Assembly: GCF_015751765.1 (NCBI RefSeq)
Contig: NZ_JADOTX010000001.1
Coordinates: 6,386,001-6,450,000 of the forward strand
From: Micromonospora ureilytica
GTDB lineage: Bacteria; Actinomycetota; Actinomycetes; Mycobacteriales; Micromonosporaceae
Direction of reading: 5' to 3'
Length of the DNA: 64,000 bases
The notes under the pieces: generated by a model
Told to the model about the DNA's origin: nothing
Seen by the model: the letters and a program-made list of their open reading frames with translations, nothing else
Databases searched by the model: none
Translations under genes and position numbers: made by a program
Shown here: positions 58,832 through 64,000 of the stretch, piece by piece
Position numbering within the stretch: the stretch's first letter is position 1
Layout: each line of letters starts with the position of its first letter

Positions 58832-59995
58832 GTGGAACCTGTGGAGTTAGGCTCCCGACGTGTCGGATTGTTCCAATCCGGTGGCCTGCCCGCGATGACG
58901 GTCGGCGCCTGGCTCGCGGAGCAGGATGTCGAGGTCGAGCACTTCGTTGCCGACATCGGTCAGACCGGCCCGATGACGGCGGCGCAGACCGCCGAGTGGC
59001 TGACCGGCGAGGGGCACAAGGCTCATCTCATCGATCTGCGGGGCGAGATGGCCGACATGGCTCTCGACCTGGCCGCCTGTCAGGCGACGTACGGGGCGGG
59101 CTACTGGAACACGACGAGCGCGTCCCGGTACGTGTTGGTCAGCGGGATGGCCCAGATGCTGCGATCGGCCGGTTGCGGCGTCCTGGCGCACGGCTGTGTC
59201 GGTGGAGGCAACGACCAGGCCCGCTTCAGCCGTTACGCGGCGGCCCTCACACCCGACGTCGAGGTGCTGATTCCCTGGACGCAGCCGTTTCTGCTGGAGC
59301 GCTTCCCGGACCGGGCGAGCATGGGGGCGTACCTGGCCGAGCGGAACTATCCCGCGGAGGTGACGTCGGCCGCGGGCTACTCGATCGATGCGAATCTGGC
59401 CGGCGCTTCGCATGAGAGCAACGAACTTGAATCACTGGCGACCCCGCCGACCGCGGCGACGCCGTTGATGACGGTGTGGCCCGTCGACGGTGCGGACACC
59501 CCGGAGCTGATGTCCGTGCGGTTCGCCGCTGGGCGTCCCGTGCAGATCCAGGGTCAGCCCGTCTCCTCTCTCGAGGCGCTGACCCTGGCGAACGCCGCCG
59601 GCCGGCGTCACGGCATCTCCCTGCGTAGCGTCGTGGAGAACCGAGTCAACGGCACGAAATGCCGGTGCGTCTACGAGTCACCGGGAATGGATGTGCTCGG
59701 GACGTGCGTCTCTGCGCTGATGCAGGTGTGCCTGGACAAGCCAGCCACGGCACTGATGCGTGAAATCTCGGACGCGGTCTCGACCGCGGTCTACGAGGGA
59801 AGGGTCCTTGAGACGACCCACGTCGGCGCGGCGTCGGCGGCGAAGCAGATCACGGCGGCCCTCAACGGTCTCGTCGAGATCGAGCTCTACAAGGGCAACG
59901 TGACGGTCCGGAGCTTCGCCGACCTGGAGGAGCGCCCGGAGGCGGCACGCCAGACCCGCTTTCGGCATGGCGGACACCACTGGGAGATCGGATAG
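58832..59995 (+). CDS. divergent argininosuccinate-synthase-like enzyme
   Basis: 387 residues with GTG start behind AGGGGG. It aligns to ArgG through the length: VGLFQSGGLPAMTVGAWLAEQ, FVADIGQTG, HGCVGGGNDQARFSRY, YSIDANLAG, RHGISLRSVVENRVNG, VYESPGMDVL, IELYKGNVTVRS. Departures at key places: the ATP loop SGGLDTS reads SGGLPAMT, GKGNDQVRFE reads GGGNDQARFS. This suggests changed substrate use rather than primary arginine biosynthesis. Sits divergent from the A-T-R gene inside the NRPS cluster, so it probably activates a carboxylate or ureido/amide group of a building block. Substrate unknown. Confidence 0.82.
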   Translation: MEPVELGSRRVGLFQSGGLPAMTVGAWLAEQDVEVEHFVADIGQTGPMTAAQTAEWLTGEGHKAHLIDLRGEMADMALDLAACQATYGAGYWNTTSASRYVLVSGMAQMLRSAGCGVLAHGCVGGGNDQARFSRYAAALTPDVEVLIPWTQPFLLERFPDRASMGAYLAERNYPAEVTSAAGYSIDANLAGASHESNELESLATPPTAATPLMTVWPVDGADTPELMSVRFAAGRPVQIQGQPVSSLEALTLANAAGRRHGISLRSVVENRVNGTKCRCVYESPGMDVLGTCVSALMQVCLDKPATALMREISDAVSTAVYEGRVLETTHVGAASAAKQITAALNGLVEIELYKGNVTVRSFADLEERPEAARQTRFRHGGHHWEIG

Positions 59996-60005
59996 CTGGT
60001 GACTG

Positions 60006-60035
60006 CGGGGCCGCCATCGATCGATGGCGGCCCCG
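60006..60035. terminator. 30-bp perfect palindrome between ArgG-like and aldo/keto reductase genes
   Basis: CGGGGCCGCCATCGA and its complement meet with no loop (60006-60020, 60021-60035), 11 bp after the ArgG-like stop and 6 bp from the convergent stop. Works as a bidirectional terminator. Confidence 0.9.
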
Positions 60036-60040
60036 TCACG

Positions 60041-61024
60041 TCACTGTGACCAGGCCGTCGGGGTGCGGTCCCAGCGGTGGCGACGTAGTTCGGCGCGGAC
60101 GTCGTCGTCGAGCGGCACCCCGTCGCTCACACCGCAATTCGCCCGTACGTGACGAAGGCTCCGCATACCGGGTATGACGGTCGAGACCGCGGGATTGTCC
60201 AGGATGAAGCGCAGCGCCAGCTCCGGGAGGTCCATGCCGGCCGGGACCACGGGCTTCAGCCGGTCGGCTCGCTCGACGCTCGCCTCCAGGTTCTCAGGTA
60301 CGAAGTAGGAAGCCCGCCAGTCGCCTTCCGGCCAGGTCGTGTCCTTGGTCAACGTGCCGGTGAGGCTCCCCTCGTCGAACGGCACCCGCGCGATCACTGC
60401 GATGTCCCGTTCGGCGCAGGCGCCGATGAGATCGTCCTCCGGTGCCTGATCGAAGATGTTGTAGATGACCTGCACCGCGTCGATCAGCCCGGTGTCGAGC
60501 GTCTTGAGCACGTTCCACGGTTCCCACCGGTTGATGCTGATGCCGACGCCTGAGATGAGGCCCTCGGATTTCAGCTGCGCGATCGGCTGTTGCCAACGCT
60601 CGTCGTCCGCCCACGAGTCTTCCCAGACGTGAAACTGCAGCAGGTCGATCGAGGACACGCCGAGGCATTCCAAGCTGCGGTGGGCGTACTCGATGATGTG
60701 GTCGGCCGGGAAGACATCTGCCAGTCCGGAGTCCCGCCTCGAGGGCCAGGCGCGGTCCCTGGGCGGGATCTTGGTCGCCGTGTAGAGGCGACGATCGGGC
60801 TGTTCAGCAAGCAGGCGACCGAGCATCTCCTCGCTGTGCCCGCGACCGTAGATCCAGGCGGTGTCGAAGAAATTGCAGCCCAGCTCGACGCTCTCGCGCA
60901 GGGCCTCCATGCCCGTCTCATCGTCGGCGCCGGTCCAACCGCCCTCGCCGCCGGCGATGCCCCACATGCCGTAGCCGATCTCGCTGACCTGCCAGCCCAG
61001 GCGACCGAAACGGCGGTATCTCAT
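60041..61024 (-). CDS. aldo/keto reductase
   Basis: 327 residues, TIM-barrel AKR. RYRRFGRLGWQVSEIGYGMWG, catalytic FFDTAWIYGRGHSEEMLGRLL (Asp/Tyr), YTATKIPP (Lys), LLQFHVWED (His position), QVIYNIFDQ and VIPGMRSLRHVRAN (NADPH). Usually reduces an aldehyde or ketone. Start ATG overlaps the stop of the CmoA-like gene (61021-61024), so the two are coupled. A substrate could be the aldehyde released by the A-T-R protein (inference). Confidence 0.92.
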   Translation of the reverse strand: MRYRRFGRLGWQVSEIGYGMWGIAGGEGGWTGADDETGMEALRESVELGCNFFDTAWIYGRGHSEEMLGRLLAEQPDRRLYTATKIPPRDRAWPSRRDSGLADVFPADHIIEYAHRSLECLGVSSIDLLQFHVWEDSWADDERWQQPIAQLKSEGLISGVGISINRWEPWNVLKTLDTGLIDAVQVIYNIFDQAPEDDLIGACAERDIAVIARVPFDEGSLTGTLTKDTTWPEGDWRASYFVPENLEASVERADRLKPVVPAGMDLPELALRFILDNPAVSTVIPGMRSLRHVRANCGVSDGVPLDDDVRAELRRHRWDRTPTAWSQ

Positions 61025-61827
61025 GACTCTCCTCCAGCGGTGACGACCGGCTTTACCCCGATTAGGCCTTCAAAGGCCAGGTTCTTGTGAATCAGTTCGG
61101 TGCGGGCGAACCCGGCCTGCTTCAGCATGGCGATGTTCTCGGCCGAGGTGAACGGCTCCAGAACCGAACGCAGACTCCGTGCCTTACCGAGAATCTCATC
61201 CGAGGAAAAACCTCGAGTGACTTTGAATTCCTCGTAGCACTGATTGAAGATGTCCTGTAGGTGCGGCTCAGGTAGGCGGGTCTTCTCAAAGAGGACCAGG
61301 GCGCCCCCCGGCAGCATTTCCGAACAGATCCGCCTGATCAGGTTGGGTCGCTTGTGCGGGGCGACGAACTGAAGCGTGTAATACATGACGACCAGGCTGC
61401 AGTCGCTGTAGTCGATCCGAAGAGCGTCGCCGAGTTCGATGTTCACGTTGGGCAACGCGTTGCATCGTTGGCGGGCCTGCGCCACCATCTCCGAGACGAT
61501 GTCGATGCCGAGGAACTTCACGTCCGCGTGCAGGTGGCGTTCGGCGAGCTTCGCCGTGAGGGCGGCGGTGGAGCACCCGACCTCGACGATCCGACTGCCG
61601 GGTGTGGCGAAGAAGTCGGACAACTGCGCGATGACGTCGTGCCCGTCCTGGTACCCGGGGACACTGCGCGACACGTGCTCGTCGAAGTGCTCGGCCGTGC
61701 CGTCGGAGAAGGTCCACTGCGGTGTGGTGAGCGTGATGTTGTCGCCGACCTGGGGCGGGAAGCGTAGCTTGTCCGTCGCCTCGGCCGCGGCGACGTCAGG
61801 TGAGGCGATCTTTTCCTTTTGGGACAT
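61021..61827 (-). CDS. CmoA-like SAM-dependent enzyme
   Basis: 268 residues from ATG at 61827, which has GAAAGG upstream; an ATG 24 bp earlier has none. Core: WTFSDGTAEHFDEHVSRSVPGY, VEVGCSTAALTAKLAE (SAM-binding motif I), FLGIDIVSEMVAQA, YTLQFVAPHKRPNLI, EMLPGGALVLFEKTRL, EFKVTRGFSSDEILGKARSL. RSVPGY, TLQF, PGGALVL-EK and the FK-x3-G-S-x2-EI block match carboxy-SAM synthase CmoA rather than ordinary small-molecule methyltransferases. By memory the carboxylate-binding Arg199 of E. coli CmoA aligns with Ala here, with an Arg one position on. Could be a methyltransferase or a Cx-SAM maker. Confidence 0.8.
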   Translation of the reverse strand: MSQKEKIASPDVAAAEATDKLRFPPQVGDNITLTTPQWTFSDGTAEHFDEHVSRSVPGYQDGHDVIAQLSDFFATPGSRIVEVGCSTAALTAKLAERHLHADVKFLGIDIVSEMVAQARQRCNALPNVNIELGDALRIDYSDCSLVVMYYTLQFVAPHKRPNLIRRICSEMLPGGALVLFEKTRLPEPHLQDIFNQCYEEFKVTRGFSSDEILGKARSLRSVLEPFTSAENIAMLKQAGFARTELIHKNLAFEGLIGVKPVVTAGGES

Positions 61828-61929
61828 CTGGCTTACCTTTCGCTTGAACATCGGCGTGGGGCTTGGCGTCGTACACGGTGGTGGAATTGCTGGCTCGTTC
61901 TCGGGTCGACAGGTGCGGGTGGGTCCGCG

Positions 61930-64000
61930 TCATGGACCGCCCACCGTTGAGGGCTGGGACAGCGGCGCCGACACATCGGCGGTGAGCTGCCGCAACGCGT
62001 CCTGCATCGTGGCTGAGACGAGCACGGCGGCTGCGGGTGCCAGCTGGGTGGGCTCGATCCGGACGGACAGCTCGACCGCCTCGCCGCCGTGCAGGCGGTT
62101 CACCTCCACGACCATGGAAAAGTTGGTGCGGTCCGCGAAGCGCCAGTCCTCAACGGCGATCTCCGTGAGGGTGTCGACCTCCGCAAAGGTGTGAAAGTCC
62201 GTGTAGTTGAACATCACCTCGAACGGTGCCCGACCGAGGTCGCGCTGGATGCGAGCCAACGGGTACGTGCGGACCGCGAGCTGTTCGCGTTCCTGCGCGA
62301 AAACCGCACGAATGAGGTCCGCCCAGGTCCGGCCGGCCAGCGACAGGCGGATTGGAGTGACGTTCAGGAACACCCCGAGCACCAACTCGGCGCCCTTCGC
62401 CTGACTACGCCCGTGCGTGCACAATCCGGCGACGACGTCCGAGGCGTCGGTGATGGCGCCGAGCGCGTAGAGGTATGCCGCCGCGTATACGGACTTCGTG
62501 GGAACTCCCAGGGACTCCCCGACACGGCGAGCCGCTCCGGACACTTCAGGGGGCAAGGTCGTCACCGCGAGCGACGTTTCCTGCCGGTCGACGACCCCGA
62601 GGGCGCCGGTCTCGGCGCGCAGCGCGCGCAGGTCGAGCGACGGCGCGTCGGCGAGCAGATCTGCCCAGTACGTCCGTGCTTCCGTCGAGGTCAGAATCAC
62701 CTGCTCTGCCGCGACGAAGTCGCGGAACCGAACCTCGGGCATCGCGGGCAGCATCGCTGGCTTGGCGGCACATCGGGCGTCGTACGCCATTAGCAGCTCG
62801 GTCATGAAGCGCGCGAAACTCCATCCGTCCATCAGGATGTGGTGGACCGCGACCGACAGCTGGAACGACTGTGCCGACCGGACGAGGACGTGGGCGCGCG
62901 CCATCGGTGCCGTGGTCAGGTCGAAGGGATGCGCGGACTCGCGCTGCCACCAGTCCCGAAGGAACTCCTCCTGGGCGGCGTAACCGGCACCGGTGAGATC
63001 GTCGACGGTCAGGGGAATCTGCGCGTTCCCACCGACCAACTGGGTCGGCTGGTCGAACTCGGCCAGGTCGATCCTCGTCCGGAGGATCTCGTGTCGCTCG
63101 CACATCTGCGCGAGCGCGTCGCGCAGCGCCGCCTCGGTCCATGGTCCGCGGACCGTGACGCTCGTCAGGTCGTGGTACAGGCCCGGGTCGTCCGACAGCT
63201 CACATTGATAGAGGATGCCCAGTTGCAGGGATGTCGTGGGGTACACGGCCTCGACGTCGGGCGGTAACTCCGGGCGGGTGGGCGCGGCGTGCGGCTGCTG
63301 CGGAATCCCCACCGGTGGCCCGGAGGTGGCTCCGTCGATCGCCAGGGCGAGTTCCCGGATGGTCGGGTGGAAGAACAGCTTCTCGACGGTCGCGTCGAAG
63401 CCGGCTTCGCGGAGTTCGGCAACCAACTGCACCGCGAGGATCGAGTCGCCGCCGAGCGAGAAGAAGTTGTCGTCCACCCCGATGTCGACGACGCCGAGTG
63501 TCTCCTGCCACAACGCACTCAGCCTCAGCCCCTTGTCCGACGACTGTCGCAACGGCGGCGGTGGCGGGGTGGTGGTGGGGAGTTGGGTGGGGTCGATTTT
63601 GCCGTTGGTGGTGGTGGGGAGGTGGGTGTGGGTGTGGATGTGGGTGGGGATCATGTGGGGTGGTAGGTGGTGGTTGAGGTGGTTTCGGATTGTTTTTTGG
63701 GTGTGGGGGTTGTTGGGGGTGTGGGGGGTGAGGGTGATGTGGGCGGTGAGGTGGGGGTGGTCGGTGGTGGTGGTGAGGGTGATGTGGGCGGTGTGGACGT
63801 GGGGGTGGGTTTGGAGGGTGTGTTCGATTTCGTGGGGTTCGATGCGGTAGCCGCGGAGTTGGATCTGGTGGTCGGTGCGGCCGTGGTAGTGGTAGGTGCC
63901 GTCGGGTTGGCGGGTGGCGGTGTCGCCGGTGCGGTAGCGGCGGGTGTGGGTGTGGTGGTGGGGGTGGGGGTTGGGGGGGAAGTGGTGGGCGGTGAGGGCG
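61930..64000 (-). CDS. NRPS ending in ...A-T-C, N-terminus beyond window
   Basis: About 690 residues visible; the 5' part lies past the right edge. Visible order: end of an adenylation domain (YRTGDTATRQ A7, GRTDHQIQLRGYRIEPHEIE A8, NGKID A10 at about 63600), carrier domain with Ser in DNFFSLGGDSIL (codon near 63444), then a condensation domain with SVAVHHILMDGWSF (HHxxxDG, near 62844-62824). The protein ends with this C domain, so it must condense with an amino acid loaded on another protein, most simply the A-T-R protein. The first ~150 visible residues are extremely rich in His, Thr and Pro. Confidence 0.92.
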   Translation of the reverse strand, partial: ALTAHHFPPNPHPHHHTHTRRYRTGDTATRQPDGTYHYHGRTDHQIQLRGYRIEPHEIEHTLQTHPHVHTAHITLTTTTDHPHLTAHITLTPHTPNNPHTQKTIRNHLNHHLPPHMIPTHIHTHTHLPTTTNGKIDPTQLPTTTPPPPPLRQSSDKGLRLSALWQETLGVVDIGVDDNFFSLGGDSILAVQLVAELREAGFDATVEKLFFHPTIRELALAIDGATSGPPVGIPQQPHAAPTRPELPPDVEAVYPTTSLQLGILYQCELSDDPGLYHDLTSVTVRGPWTEAALRDALAQMCERHEILRTRIDLAEFDQPTQLVGGNAQIPLTVDDLTGAGYAAQEEFLRDWWQRESAHPFDLTTAPMARAHVLVRSAQSFQLSVAVHHILMDGWSFARFMTELLMAYDARCAAKPAMLPAMPEVRFRDFVAAEQVILTSTEARTYWADLLADAPSLDLRALRAETGALGVVDRQETSLAVTTLPPEVSGAARRVGESLGVPTKSVYAAAYLYALGAITDASDVVAGLCTHGRSQAKGAELVLGVFLNVTPIRLSLAGRTWADLIRAVFAQEREQLAVRTYPLARIQRDLGRAPFEVMFNYTDFHTFAEVDTLTEIAVEDWRFADRTNFSMVVEVNRLHGGEAVELSVRIEPTQLAPAAAVLVSATMQDALRQLTADVSAPLSQPSTVGGP

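Overview
The window is a chromosomal stretch of a high-GC actinomycete. GTG starts are common, 4-base stop/start overlaps are frequent, and Tat and lipoprotein signals abound. WhiD/WhiB3 and BldM homologues sit next to guaB, and groES-groEL1 carries CIRCE operators. Together these point to the Micromonosporaceae, most likely Micromonospora or a close relative (inference from gene order and protein style; no database was searched).

Layout. 1-10.5 kb: a WXG100-like/DUF1023 pair, then a conserved core block acpS-nnr-alr-hydrolase-tsaE-ung, an XRE regulator, and tsaB-rimI-tsaD. 10.6-16.2 kb: two small envelope proteins and a ROK-regulated sugar ABC transporter of the xylose/ribose type. 16.4-22.2 kb: Cys-tRNA(Pro) deacylase, a THUMP-like methyltransferase, groES-groEL under two CIRCE boxes, and a membrane-anchored molybdopterin oxidoreductase. 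22.6-29 kb: a secreted lysozyme-like protein behind three evenly spaced promoter-like boxes, a divergent whiD-like/bldM-like pair, DUF5319, guaB and guaB3. 29-38.4 kb: a Tat-exported sugar isomerase-like protein, two tandem M1 lipoprotein peptidases, an LCP protein, a GMC oxidoreductase, guaA and a PspC protein. 38.5-45 kb: two double-NUDIX genes separated by a palindrome-rich island, then pssA and an unusual fused psd. 45-49 kb: a LiaF-like/PspC membrane protein divergent from a PspC-sensor kinase and LuxR-type regulator. 49.6-55.3 kb: a five-gene peptide ABC transporter operon. 55.4-64 kb: the edge of a nonribosomal peptide cluster.

The NRPS edge holds a protein ending in ...A-T-C (entering from beyond the right edge), a CmoA-like SAM enzyme, an aldo/keto reductase, a divergent argininosuccinate-synthase-like enzyme and a stand-alone A-T-reductase module. 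The inferred logic is that the terminal C domain of the first protein condenses its chain with the amino acid on the A-T-R protein, and the reductase domain releases an aldehyde or alcohol. The ArgG-like, CmoA-like and reductase enzymes would supply or tailor a building block. The product is unknown to me.

The most striking non-coding signal is a family of three 81-bp imperfect palindromes with identical geometry (36-nt arms, 9-nt loop). Two copies preserve the same three-base internal mismatch. One copy runs directly into a 23-bp tandem repeat, and another is followed 46 bp later by a 17-bp tandem repeat. Three GGAAT-N18-GTTA boxes spaced exactly 88 bp apart upstream of the lysozyme-like gene form a second signal.
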